Shown here: piece after piece, positions 23,364-35,275 of the stretch | Position numbering within the stretch: the stretch's first letter is position 1 | Layout of the letters: the number at the start of each line of letters is the position of its first letter | Origin: Lactuca virosa | Lineage: Eukaryota > Streptophyta > Magnoliopsida > Asterales > Asteraceae | Direction of reading: 5' to 3' | DNA: 64,000 nucleotides | Assembly (NCBI GenBank): GCA_928212115.1 | Contig: CAKMRJ010005634.1 | Span: 173,723,714 to 173,787,713 of the forward strand | Translations under genes and position numbers: made by a program | The notes under the pieces: generated by a model | Told to the model about the DNA's origin: nothing | Databases searched by the model: none | The model's input: the letters and a program-made list of their open reading frames with translations, nothing else

Positions 23364-24822
23364 GAAAAGTGAGCTCGTAAGTACTTGTAGCTAGTTTCAA
23401 GTGGGTTTACTCCTATAATCTTAACGTACTGGTGCTAATTGTGTCAACCTACATCCCCATGATGCAGTTATGGTATTGAGTGAGAACGAATATTGTCTGA
23501 CGTAAAGTCCGTGAAAATAGCACATAGCTAGCACTATAGTTAACGGATTCGGTTGTATGGATTCTTGGAGGATCTACTCCTCTTGGTTTACTACTACTGG
23601 CTATGATTAAGGGCATTATGAGCCTATGGCGAGTAGTGTGGTGATCTTCTTTTACCGACATGGCGCACAGAGTGCTTGGCCATTTCACTTATTTTATGAG
23701 TGCCCTTTTTGTGTTCCTTACGCTGCTAAGGCTGTCCTAGCCTTGATTGTTATGAGTTGTGGTCTCCAAATGACCACTGCCTAGTTTTCTGGTCTTACTT
23801 GTGGGTTTCGTAGGTAATTGGAATGGTGTTCTTGTTACTCGTGGGGGATCGGATTTACATTCTTATAAATCGGCCTTTGTTTATGGTCTCCATTACTCCA
23901 TGACAGAGGGTTGGAAACCGGGAGTCACTTTGGGTTACTTGTGGTCTAGACAGAGGTAATGTCTGATTCGTGAGGGCGTTGGCTATCGGAGTTCGGTGCA
24001 CATCGGTTGTGGATCTGGTGTCTTTCGTGAAGGTGCGCCCTAAATTGGATAGGAGCCAATTTCTCAACTTGTTTTTGCGTGGGTATCGTTTTGTTTCTAG
24101 GTATGTCTATTCCAGGAGTACCTATATGGGGTGTTTATGTATTTGGGAAGAGAGAGGTGAGAGGGTCTTCTGCCAATAGGAATAAGCTTGCTATGAGTTC
24201 CCTCGGCGCTTTCATCCTTGTCTGGCCCTTAGTCAAAATTCTCCCTTTTATGATTCATCTCTTGGTATTCCTTGGGATTCACTTCTGGGTTTTTCCTCAT
24301 GCACTTCTTCTGGTCTCTCCTTACCCCATCTGTAATTTACCGTGACAGGGTAGTAGAAGTCTTGGCGAGGAATTTCAACTACTTGTTTGTGTAAGAATCG
24401 AGGTACGAGATATACGGAGAAAGTTTAGGTGTGGGAGGGGTTTATAGTGTCCTAAAATACTCCTATAGTATTTTAAACTTGATGTTCGATTCTAGTATTC
24501 TCTTGTACTCATAGTTGGTAGGTTTTAGGTTTGTTGCAACACCACCATCACTCCCAAGCACATGTTGGTCATATCTCAAATAAATATAGTTGATCAGGCT
24601 ATATTTATCCCAGATATGATTACATACTGCCTAGGTTTGACTGTAGCGTTCAACCTTTAATTACTTTTGTTTTCTTCTCGTTATGATACTGTGTTAGTAG
24701 ATATGTATACTTTCATAAAATACTTATCTTTTTAAAGTATACTTTCAGGTAGAGTGTGTTTTAGTCCCATTGTATTTATAGTTGTATATCTTGTATGGAT
24801 AGATATACCAGTTTACTATAAA
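23364..24822 (-). other. 5' leader region of the nested gypsy element
   Basis: Lies between PBS and gag. No gene recognised; small frames on both strands look random. Long leaders carrying packaging signals are usual in gypsy elements. Confidence 0.5.
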
Positions 24823-24826
24823 CAAT

Positions 24827-24838
24827 GCTCTGATACCA
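24827..24838 (-). promoter_or_regulatory. Primer binding site, initiator Met-tRNA
   Basis: The minus strand reads TGGTATCAGAGC three bases from the LTR end, the standard complement to the 3' end of plant initiator Met-tRNA. Confidence 0.95.
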
Positions 24839-27697
24839 ATCTGTCACGCCCCCGGACCAGACGACGGAAATGTCCGGGAGGCGGGTGACTTCAATGTACA
24901 GTATCATAACAATTGAATATAAATGAAACAGAGCAATCCAAACATCATACATTGAGATAACAAACTTACATTGTTTACATATTGTATTTGTTCTTCGAGT
25001 TACACAAAAGAGACAAAAGCAGAAAAATCCAAGCTACAGCTAAAAGACTTGCATCCGCGTCCCTTGATACCTGCTTACTAGATCCCTGAGAATACAAGTC
25101 GTTTTGAAAAGCGTCAACTAACAAGTTGGTGAGTTCATAAGCATTTTTGTACAAAATCGTTTACACTTGTTTAGAATCGTTATTATCGTACTTTCCGAAA
25201 ATCCGATATTTTCTATGAAATCGTTTGAAGTCTTGCCTTGAAAATCATGGATATGTGTGTGCATGTCATTACTTTTATTCATCCTTATAAGGAGTGATTT
25301 TGAAAAGTAATGTGATTTGTAAAAGAGAGTTGTGTACGAGAATAGTTCTTTTGAATAGTAATAGTCAACCGTTTCCAGAAAAATCCCTTATTTTCAAAAA
25401 GAGAATATGGTTGAAAATCTTGTTCCTCTTATCGAGTAAAATTGAGTGTGCGTTCTAGTTTATCGTTATCGAAATCGTAGAAAATCATTTTCTCCAGAAA
25501 ATCCTATATTTTCTCCTATAAAATATTCGTAAGTGCTAGTTCCAACTATGTATATGTGTGGGTTAATTTATCGTTTTCAAAATAGTTTACAAACGTTTTC
25601 CATAGAGTCCTACGCTTTTTAATTTCTAAAAATAGCAGTATTACGACTCTATACTTGTTAGGAAAAAGAATCAACATGGCAATTGTGGACATTCTACGCG
25701 ATGAAAAAGGGCAGTCAATGCAACAAATGCGGACCATCACTTATCATGTATAGGACGGTCAACACAACGTGCCAAAGATTTATTTATGAGGTTTTTCCTT
25801 ACATAAATTTCTAGATGACATAACATATTCTAGTGAGTCGTTATAACCATACTAATCTGACGAAGTGCCTGTTTTGGCGTTTCTCAGGCGCCCTCGGTTT
25901 GGAAAAGACATTTGTCACCCTAGACTGGCCTGTCTAGCTGTAGCGAACAGCGAAGGTGCGGGGTGTCAACTCCGTATAGATCTATACACAAATTTCCGCT
26001 CTCCCTCCAAGAGACTCTGGCTATAACTCCTTACAGGACTTAGACGTATACTAATATTTTTATATTTAGGTACTTTTGAGATTTGTCTGACTAGAATATT
26101 AACAACCTTTTCAGCAATCGTTAGAGATCCATTATTTGTTAGATAAATAATGAAATTCGTACTTGTTGAATAAGAATATCGTTCTCGTTCCATATCATTG
26201 ATTGTGCTCGTTAACTAGGTGCTCGTGTTCGTTCCTTTTTGTTTATTGAAAAATAAGTCATTTTGGTCAAGAGAAAAAGTGTCAAGTTATAATTTGTATA
26301 AATTTATAACTGGCGGTTATGACACGCATTTTCTGTTTTATGACATATAGAACATTACTTATGTTGTTGGAGGTTTTACGACAGCAGTTTATGACATGCA
26401 AATATTTCTGTCATAAAGGCTCTATTTGTGCATTTTCTTGACGCAAACTTTTATATTGAATATTTACAAAATACTCCCTAACAGTTTGCAAAATGGTCAC
26501 AAAGCTCCCATTTTCGAAAAATCACTAGAAATAGTGTCAACTTATCAAGGTTCCTTTTTATAAGTCTTATTTCTAGACATGAAAGCATAGATAAAGGTCT
26601 TAAGTTGGACACATCCAATAGTTGGGAGGCCCTTTTGTACACAAAGTATCATTTGTTCTTTATGAAGTTGTGAAATCTTACGTTCATGAGGATATTACTA
26701 AAATAATAATTTAATAATATTTCACACACACATACAAACATACGTATATAAGCAATTATTCAAGTATTTAGGCAAGATTTGACTTGTACTCTCCCCCAAA
26801 AACATTAAAATATTGAAAAGGTGGGGTATGAAGCTCACCTTGAGTTGGTTGAGGAGTTGTTTGGAGTTATGGAGTGAAGATCTCAAGCTTAAACTCTAGC
26901 TGAGATGAGGAACTTCCCTGGGAGGGATGCTTTCCTTTCAACTCCACGGAGAAATTGAGAATATTTTCCCTTCCAGCAAGATCATTGTTCTTGCCTTGAA
27001 GATGAGTTTTGAGTGAAAATGGGAAAAGTGAGAGAGAAAGTGGAGTCTAAACTCCTTCACTGTCGTTGCTTTGGAGTATAAGAAAAGGGAGGAATCTTTG
27101 GTGCATGGGGATCTGGTGGTCCATGCATGGATATTTGGTGGGTAAAGCATGAAATACTGTGATTTGCATGGGAAATGAGGATTTTCATCAAATTACAAAG
27201 TCAATCTCTTTGTCCTTTTCTTGATTTAGGATAAGGTTTTCCTAAATCCCAACTATTTATTTTTATGAAGAATATGCTTAAAATAATTAGATTTAGCATA
27301 AAATAGGGGTCTAAGGGGTTTAGGATAGGAAAAATACGAGTTTGGTGTAATTTCCGGCGTCAAAATGCCTTAAAATTGTGAAAAAGTCCAAAGATAATGA
27401 AAATCTGGAGTGGGATCATGCTCCTGCTAAGGTCCAAAGGGCTTAGGAGAAGTTCCGGAGTCAGCTTCTAATTTCCGGAGTAAAGGAGTACATTTCCGAA
27501 GCACTTTCTCAGATTCTGAAGCCATCTGCTTAATTCCGGAGCGAAGCCAGCAGTCCGGACCGAGGGTTCCGAAGTCAGCTGAACTTTCCGAAGCGAGACT
27601 AGCCTTCCGGATGAGAGGATATTGCGAGATGGTCCAGATGAGAGGCTTTCGAGGCAAAGAAGGTTCCGAAGCAAGAAGCTTCTTGGTTTCTTAGAAG

Positions 27698-27893
27698 GTA
27701 TCCGGACTAAGAGGGTTCCGGATCAAGAGGAGTCCGAACTAAGAGGGTTCCGGACCGAGAGGAGTCCGGACTAAGAGGGTTCCGGACCAAGAGGAGTCCG
27801 GACCAAGAGGTTCAGGACCAAGAGGAGTCCGGACCAAGAGGGTTCCAGACCAAGAGGTTCCGGACCAAGAGGTTCCGGACCAAGAGGGTCCTT
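27698..27893. repeat. Minisatellite in LTR, CCGGAC/AAGAGG type
   Basis: Counterpart of 19285-19440 with more units and a different variant order. Confidence 0.85.
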
Positions 27894-27944
27894 TTGGGGT
27901 TTCCTCTTCCGGTTTTGAGATGTTTTCGACTAAGGAAGGTGCTT

Positions 27945-28322
27945 AGAGAGATTTGAGAGAGATTTGAGATACGTGGAGAGATTTGGGAGAGATTTCACAT
28001 TCTTGGAGAGATTTGGGAGAGATTTCACTTACTTGGAGAGATTTCGCATATGGGAGAGATTTGGGAGAGATTCCACATACTTGGAGAGATTTGGGAGAGA
28101 TTTCACATTCTTGGAGAGATTTGGGAGAGATTTCACATACTTGGAGAGATTTCGCATATGGGAGAGATTTGGGAGAGATTCCACATACTTCGAGAGATTT
28201 GGGAGAGATTTCACATACTTGGCGAGAATTGGGAGAGATTTCACATACTTGGAGAGAATTGGGAGAGATTTCACATACTTGGAGAGAATTGGGAGAGATT
28301 TCACATACTTGGAGAGTTTTCA
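27945..28322. repeat. 30-bp minisatellite in LTR
   Basis: Counterpart of 19500-19880. The block with CGCATATGGGAGAGATTTGG occurs twice, showing that the array was rearranged relative to the other LTR. Confidence 0.95.
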
Positions 28323-28450
28323 TTCTAACAATTCATGGCTCATTAGGAACTCATATTGTACACGTAGAAGTGTTAGCACAAGTCTCACAATAGTACTTGC
28401 TTACTTGAGGACGGAATTTCCTAGCCAAAAAGGCTAGTTGTGACATGACT

Positions 28451-29817
28451 GATCGCTATCTTCGAACTCTGTTTCAAGTACAACCTCATCCATTGGATCT
28501 TGCACTTGCTTTCACTTCTTTGTTATTTTCTTCACCATTTCGTGAGCTCGACGTTTCTTCGAAGCTGGAGAAACTGGACCTGGCATCTCGCGAATAGTAA
28601 CACCCTTTTTATTCAACTGCGGTTTACGAATCCTCTTTGTTTTGGAAAGACAAACACCTTTAGGTGATGAAATAGACTTTTTAGGAACCTCTTCGATAAT
28701 AGGTTGTTTTTACGGTGAATGACGAGGTCTATGTGCCATTTTCTTCGTCCTTTTGAGCACTCTAGATTTTGAAGGCACGACCTCCTTTTGAATATCCTGA
28801 ACAATAGTTTCTTGAACATGCTTTGTTACTTCCTTCTCAATAAGCACTTTATCAGGCTACGATGGACTAGCCTTGGTAACTTTCTTAGAACTCTTGCCAC
28901 GTTTAGAAGTCCCTACGATTCCCTTCGGTAATAATACACTTGTTTCAACAGAAGTGTTGATTGTAGCAAGATAAGCCACAAGAACAGGGTTCGTTGGATC
29001 CACCTTATGAAGCATGGCATCCGGAATACGAGCCACAGAAGGAAACACCTCTGAATCATTTTCCACCATCTTGGGATGTTGATACAAAACAAAATCAGCC
29101 TTTAGAACATCTTCAAGAACCATAATACCATCCTTTTCATATACATACTGCAAGATCATACTCCAATACCTTGCACAAGAGACACCATTTACAACACTAG
29201 TGTTGGCAATACTGTTACCAAACTCCAGCCATAATTGAGTTTCATAATCCACATTAAGGTCGTAATACAACCGAGCAACCATTGCATAGACCTCAAGTTT
29301 GGCTTTATCCAATCCAACACTTCGACCTGTCAAGCCTCGAAGAAAAATGCCAAATAGAAAGTTCCAGATACATGGTAATGATGATTACTTGGAATCACTG
29401 ATCTTGGTGAGTCGAGGTTGATGACCCATATCATTGAACATATGAACAATTTGTTCATTCGTGGCCTCATAGAAAGGTTTCAACATTAGGAATGTTCAAG
29501 AGTTGGGTAAAGTTCTTCTTTGATAGTTTGTATTTATTCTCCTTGGTAAGTTGAAAAGTAACAACCTTTCTCGTCTTGTTGAACACAGCAGTTGATCCGG
29601 CCAGTGATAACCAGGTTATCGGATCAGAGAAGAAAGATAACATCACTATAGACAGCACCGAATGATTTAGAGTAATGATTAACATCTGCAACTCTTCAGG
29701 GTACTTTGATACATCCGGTTGAACTCTGTAGTTGGTACTTTGGATTTTCAACAGAGGTTGAGATGTGGCATCATCGGTTGTTTGAGAAGGATCAACATTC
29801 ACATTAGTGGCCGCCAT
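28451..29817 (-). pseudogene. Accessory ORF of the SIRE-like element, N-terminal third
   Basis: It starts at ATG 29817 (MAATNVNVDPSQTTDDATSQ). The next 117 codons end at a stop near 29467; a second frame (28857-29333) carries GLDKAKLEVYAMVARLYYDL, SCARYWSMILQYVYEKD and VARIPDAMLHKVDPTNPVL, a globular-looking domain. After a stop at 28857 the same reading continues as a Lys/Arg-rich basic segment to the gypsy insertion at 28450. From memory, similar proteins are common as hypothetical or plant-transposon-domain proteins in Asteraceae annotations. With 13944-16438 the ancestral ORF would be about 1,280 codons. Function unknown; the basic stretch could be nuclear-targeting or nucleic-acid-binding. 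Confidence 0.65.
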
Positions 29818-31289
29818 TGTTAGGCTTTGAAGTTTTGAGAGAACAATGAAGTTTAAAGAAAGAGAATTGGGGAAAATCTTTAGCCTGATCGTGTAAAGTT
29901 GGAATGAGATGACCCCAAAATCATTTTATACGTAAACCACAAGTTTGAATTTGAAGCGATTATTCATTAAAATTATGCCAAATATTTCCTTGAAAATCGG
30001 GCCTGTAGCCGTAAACGTCTCCACGTCTGAAAAGTGATAAGCACTTTTTCCTTGAAAATCGTGAAGCAACCAAACCGTCACATCAAACAATCGTTTCGCG
30101 TTCCCCAAGAGGATAAGAACCGTTAGTGAACCTTCGGCATGGAGGCTGGGCTCTTTCGCTTTTGGGTTTAGAAGCGAAGTCATATGCTATACTTTTCGAA
30201 ATCTTCAGCCTGAGTTGGTATTACTCAGAACCTCAAGGATTTTAGTGTGTGCAAAAGTGTGCCAAATAAGGTGATGAGAACAAATATATAATAAAATTTG
30301 GTTATGTGATGTCAATTAAAGATTTGACATAAAGATAGTAAGATCCCAGGCAAAGATCGCTTCGTTCTACATCAAGAGAGATGTCGAACAGCTTGTGTAG
30401 TTTCCCATGAATTACAATTGAATACTCATAGAGAAGTATCAAAGGGCTTCTTTTGTATAAGGCTTCGTTGGTTGGCTCAATTTCTTTCATGATCACAACT
30501 TAACTTAAGTGTGACTTCAATGATCAAAATTACTTGTATAACCAGTGTAGTCATTGCCAAGTGATTTTGGAAAATTTTCCAAGTAACAAAAGTTCAAGAT
30601 GATATTGAGACTGAAATCATATTCCAAAAAATTGATGGTTTCCTGGACCTTGTGGTGTAAAAATGTTTTGGGTTTAGAGCATTTTATCAATATCATGCAT
30701 AACGAAGGAACATGATTTTGAATATCGAAGTGTGGTACTGAAACAAGTGTTTCGTTAAAATCTCAAACATAAAGTTCACAGTCAATTCCTTTATCAGTTG
30801 AGAATTTTGGGTTTCACCATCATCACGGTCTCATGAATCAGGATCATTAACACAGACTTGTGCGATATCTACATTCTGATTGGTTTCTACAAGAGATTTC
30901 GAGGATATGCAAGTGAAATGTGTGATTCGTGAAGAAGTATGTTAATGAAAAAGATTGTTTAAGAAACGAAGTGTACCTCTGCTGTATGTGGAACAAGCAG
31001 ACAACTCTTAAATCGATATGAGAAGAGTAAGGTAGCTCATTGACTAATGAGAATATAGCCTAATTGGGAAGAAATTCTCATGATGAGAAATCCATTAAGG
31101 CTTCGAAACACATTGAGTCGTGGAGGCTTGGGTCAACATGCTGCAACATGCTTCTAGGGACACCTAACTAGTAAAAAGTATCGAATGAATACATTTCCCT
31201 GAAGCTGTGAAGCAAGTTCCTCCAGAAGAATTCGATAGCAAGCTACACCAAAACGTGTTAACTATCCAAAAGAAAAACGAAAAATATTT
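29818..31289 (-). other. Spacer between pol and the accessory ORF
   Basis: Roughly 1.5 kb without recognisable coding content; the small frames are not conserved domains. It may hold a promoter or a splice acceptor for the accessory ORF, but I cannot point to one. Confidence 0.5.
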
Positions 31290-31515
31290 TTGAAGTTTTG
31301 TTTTTGTAATGAAACAACAAAAATAAGAAAATCTTTTTTTGTATTTTTCTGTTTGAAATTGAAATAACAAAAATAAAAGAAAATCTTTTTGGTATTTTTG
31401 TTTTTGAAATTGAAATAACAAAAATAAAATAAAATCTTTTTGGTATTTTTTTTGAAATTCAAATAACAAAAATTAAAAAAAAATCTTTTTGGTATTTTTG
31501 TTTTTGAAAATGAAA
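31290..31515. repeat. Tandem repeat of about 58 bp, A/T-rich
   Basis: About four imperfect units built on AAATCTTTTTGGTATTTTTG and GAAATTGAAATAACAAAAAT. It produces the Phe/Lys-rich minus-strand frames near 31164-31558. Confidence 0.85.
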
Positions 31516-31724
31516 AGACTATGGAAAATAAGAAAAGTTTACCCGACAAACGAATCAAAAAAGTATCGACGTGGAAAAATGATACTTCAACACAACACTT
31601 GTTCTTTGAAAAGCGAAGTGTATGTTGAATCGTTCATAGGAAAATCGAAAACGAAGCGTGTCGAACGCTGAACCGTGAACAGTAACGTCTGAATCATTCA
31701 GCGATATGTCGACTCATCTTGATT

Positions 31725-32498
31725 TCATGACGAAGTTAAACTGGGAACAGTATTTGCATCAATCATGCCTAATCCCAACAAGATTCTTCGAAAAAAATTT
31801 TCTTCTAATGGTTTGGTAAAGATATCAGCAAGCCGATCTGTTGTCTTTACAAAGTGAACCTCAATGTTTCCATCTTCAACGTGATCTTTGATAAAATGAT
31901 AGTGAAGTGCTATATGTTTGGTCTTCGAATGTTGCACTGGATTATGGCAGATGCGTATGGCACTTTGTGAATCGCAATACAACGATATATTTTTCATGTT
32001 GATTTCATAATCACGCAGTTGACTTTGTATCCAAATGATTTGAGAGGTGCAAGCTACATCAGCAACATATTCTGCTTCGACTGTTGAAATCGAAACACAA
32101 GTTTGTTTCTTCGATTGCCAACTTACAAGCTTCCCATCAAAAAGTTGACATCCACCACTTGTGCTTTTTCGGTCATGTTGACAACCACCCAGGTCAGCAT
32201 CGGAAAATGCTTGAATGAAGAAACCAGTCTTCGAAGGGTACCACAAACCCAATGAAACTGTCCCTTTGAGATAACGAAAGATTTTCTTGACAGTAGTTAG
32301 ATGAGGTTTCCTAGGATTTGACTGATACCTAGCACAATTGCAAACAACAAACATAATATCAGGTCGACTCGCAGTTGAGCATAACAACGAACCAATCATG
32401 CTCCTGTACAATGTAAGATCGAAAGCAGGCTTGTCCAATGAAGGTCCAAGTCGTGTGCCAACTGCCATAGGTACTCGCAATTTTGAACTATTCGTCAT
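31725..32498 (-). pseudogene. SIRE-like RNase H and end of pol
   Basis: 257 codons are open. They cover the RT-RNase H link (LTLYRSMIGSLLCSTASRPD) and RNase H (SDADLGGCQHDRKSTSGG, VEAEYVADVACTSQIIW, LYCDSQSAIRICHNP, TKHIALHYHFIKD, LADIFTKPLEENFF) to a proper pol end. The segment itself is undamaged, but it belongs to a broken polyprotein. The sequence pattern places the element near SIRE/Maximus-type copia elements. Confidence 0.85.
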
Positions 32499-32539
32499 TT
32501 TAAACTTTTCAAACAGATTTCGAGAATACTTCTCTTGAT

Positions 32540-33333
32540 TGATAAATATTCCTTCTTTGCTTTAACGAATATTTAATCCCAGAAAATTGTTGATCTTCCC
32601 CATCATGCTCATCTCGAACTGACTCTTCATCATATTCTCAAACTCATTCGACAATGTAGGGTCAGTAGAGCCAAAAATAATGCCATCGACATAAATTTGA
32701 ACAAGCATAAGATGATTCCCAACTTTTTTTCGAAATAGAGTGGGATCAATTGATCCTTGTTTAAATTTCGATTGCTTTAAAAAATTGGTAAGAGTTGCAT
32801 ATCAGGCTCGTGGTGCTTGTTTTAACCCATAAACAGCTTTATCGAGATATATAATAATGATCTGGAAATTTATCATTAATAAATTATGGTGGTTGCTCGA
32901 CATACATCGACATACACATTCTCTTCCAGCACACTATTCAAAAAGCATACTTGACATCCAATTGATAGACATCGAAATCCTTGTGTGTTGCATAAGCTAA
33001 AAATATCCGAACAACCTCGAGTCTTGCGACAGGGGCGAAGGTTTCTTCATAATCAATACCTTCTTGTTGTGAATATCCTTTTACAACCAACCTCGCTTTA
33101 TTTCTTACTATATTACCTTCTTTATAAGTTTAATTTTTGAAAATCCATTTTAATCCTATAACTGATGCATCTTGACGTTTCGGGACAAGCCTCCAAACCT
33201 TGTTTCTTTCGAATTCTGCCAATTCAGATTGCATGTAAACAATCCAATCTGGATCTTCCATAGCAACCTTCACTGACATTGGTTCATTTTTTTGAAATAA
33301 AAACATTGAACATACAAAATTCTTGATGCACAT
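32540..33333 (-). pseudogene. SIRE-like reverse transcriptase remnant
   Basis: It starts with MEDPDWIVYMQSELAEFERN and VWRLVP, then LKWIFKN followed by a stop, KARLVVKGYSQQEGIDYEET and PVARLEVVRI. The catalytic motif reads IYVDGIIFGST (about 32667-32699): the second Asp of YVDD is Gly. Stops and shifts occur in the palm region and at 32560. The enzyme would copy element RNA into cDNA; this copy is inactive. Confidence 0.9.
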
Positions 33334-33424
33334 TTAGTACCTTATTCTTAGCACGAAGTTGAGCTTTTGTCAACACTCCAACTTGAGGATCACCAATAAC
33401 TTGTTCTTTTGGATGGCTTCGTGT

Positions 33425-34086
33425 CTATTTGTCTATAGGTGGATGTGCAGGATCAAAATCCAATGGTGCATCTTCATATATTTCATCTGGTTCTTCACCT
33501 GCACTAGACACATTATCATTCACATCATGGAAAATATCAGTTTGATCATTCGATGTATGTGGTAAAAATCCAGTTTTCTCCCCCTCAACAACCGGATGTT
33601 CATTTAGATGCTCCCCCTCGACATCTTCATTTGTCTGACTATTCTCCCCCTCTAAAGTATGCTCCCCCTCAACATTAGGTATCGAATTCAAGTGCCCCCC
33701 CCCTCCGCTTGATCACCAGTGAACACTGGATGACTTTCGACACTTATTGGAGAAGTAGTCGTGGAATGTGAAGTACCATCATCCTGAGTTATAGCCGAAT
33801 CATCAGTGTGCTTCGATACTTCAGGAATCTGTTTGTCATCCGCATGAAATTCTACATCTATTGCCCTGTCAGGAACATCGAAAATTAAATCATAATCAAA
33901 ATCTAAAGAATTCGAAATTTGAGATTGATCAGTAGTTTCATTGATGATTGATTTTTGTTCATACTTCTTTTCAACTCGATTGACATAACAATCATCAAAA
34001 GTAAGATTAAAAGTTTCTTCAATCTTCCTTGTTCGTCTATTCAGCACCCTATATGCAACAAAATTGTTAGAATATCCCTTCATCAA
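33425..34086 (-). pseudogene. SIRE-like integrase C-terminal extension
   Basis: Two frames (33688-34086 and 33425-33691) meet at a run of C residues near 33694-33700 that probably slipped. They encode a Ser/Asp/Glu-rich, low-conservation linker between integrase and RT, with VAYRVLNRRTRKIEETFNLT at its start, a usual copia integrase end. Confidence 0.75.
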
Positions 34087-35275
34087 CCTTAGACTGAAAC
34101 TTCGAAAGGTTATCTTTAAGATTCATGATAAAACACCTGCAACCAAAAACATGGAAAAATCTGACATTTGGTTTCCTATTGTTAATGATTTCATATGGAG
34201 TGATGTTAAAGCGATGATGAATAAAATATCTATTTTGAGTGAAACAAGCTGTCGAAACTGCTTCAGCCCAAAGATACTGTGGAAGATTCGCATATGTAAG
34301 CATGGTCCTTGTTGCTTCGCAAAGAGACATGTTCCTCCTTTAGACAAGTCCATTTTGTTGAGGTGTGTAAGGAGATGAAAACTTATGTGTTATCCCACGA
34401 TCAGCTAGAAATGAATCAAGAACATGGTTCTTGAATTCTAAGCCATTGTCACTTTTAATTTTTTTGGCTTTCTTTATTAGAATGAGTTCAATATGCTTGA
34501 TGAAATCAATCATTACTTGTGTTGTCTTTGACTTCAATCGAAGAAAGTAAACCCAAGTAAACCTTGAAAAATCATCAACAATGACCAAGATGTACCTCTT
34601 CTTGTTGATAGTTTCAACAATCGAAGGTCCACAAAGGTCAATGTGAAGAAATTCCAAAGGTTCAATGATCTTCGAGTCGATGACTATTGGATGACCTTGT
34701 CGATGTTGTTTCCCTTGTTCACACGGTGCACATAAAGAATCATTATCAAATTTTAAAACCGGTAATCCACCAACAAGATCATTTACCACCAATTTTTTCA
34801 AATTTTTGAAATTCAAGTGAGATAGTCTGCGATGCCATAGCCATCTCAAATCAGATGATGTTTTTGAAAGTAAACAGACTGAGGGAACACCAACAATTGG
34901 TTTGATGTCAAGGGTAATCATATCGCCTTTTCTCTTCGATTTGAGTAGGACCTCTTTTATTTCTTTGTTAGAAATCACACTTCCTTCTTCATCGAATACA
35001 ACTTGATTACCAGTGCCTACAACAAGTTGCGAAACACTTATCAAGTTGTGTTGAAGACCTTCGACATAGGCTACCCGATTCAATGTAAACTTCCCATTTG
35101 TGACTTTCCAATAACCTTTGAGTTGACACTTTTGATTGTTTCCAAACTTCACCACACCAACATTTTCCAAATTTCAAAAATCTCGCAAGTTTTCCTTCCT
35201 ACCAGTCATGTGACGAGAACAACCACTATCGATGTACCAATGCTCATCATATTGCTCGTCACATAAAACCTTCAA
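34067..35275 (-). pseudogene. SIRE-like protease and integrase
   Basis: One frame with a few stops. Protease: WYIDSGCSRHMTG, with D-S-G codons at 35222-35230, then a stop after LRDF (probably CGA to TGA). Integrase: WLWHRRLSHLNFKNLKK and CAPCEQGK give the HHCC zinc site; FLHIDLCGPS and KKIKSDNGLEF carry the two Asp residues. At PQQNGLV-stop-RRN the codon for the catalytic Glu is TAA (34338-34340). The frame then continues (LPQYLWAEAVSTACFTQNRY, FGCRCFIMN). Integrase would insert the cDNA; the loss of exactly its Glu disables it. Confidence 0.9.

Larger units (their letters stand above)
16439..28445 (-). mobile_element. Ty3/gypsy element with 3.6-kb LTRs, internally reduced
   Basis: LTRs at 16439-20003 and 24842-28445 are near-identical, start TGTCAC and end GTGACA, and are flanked by perfect target duplications TGACT (16434-16438 and 28446-28450). 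The PBS and polypurine tract place the 5' LTR on the right, so the element reads on the minus strand. The 4.8-kb interior keeps a shortened gag and the decayed end of pol (integrase C-terminus and chromodomain-like tail), but no recognisable RT or RNase H. It was therefore mobilised by a related autonomous element, or lost pol later. The tail suggests a Tekay/Del-like chromovirus. Confidence 0.9.
24842..28445 (-). mobile_element. 5' LTR of the nested gypsy element
   Basis: 3,604 bp, starting TGTCACGCCCCCGGACC. It ends GGCTAGTTGTGACA, followed by the target duplication TGACT. The extra length over the partner LTR comes mainly from the minisatellite arrays. Confidence 0.95.

Noticed and set aside
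16439..28445. Interpretation of the internal repeats as a CRISPR-like or toxin-antitoxin locus
   Set aside because: The context is a eukaryotic LTR element with PBS, PPT and target duplications; repeats are contiguous without unique spacers.
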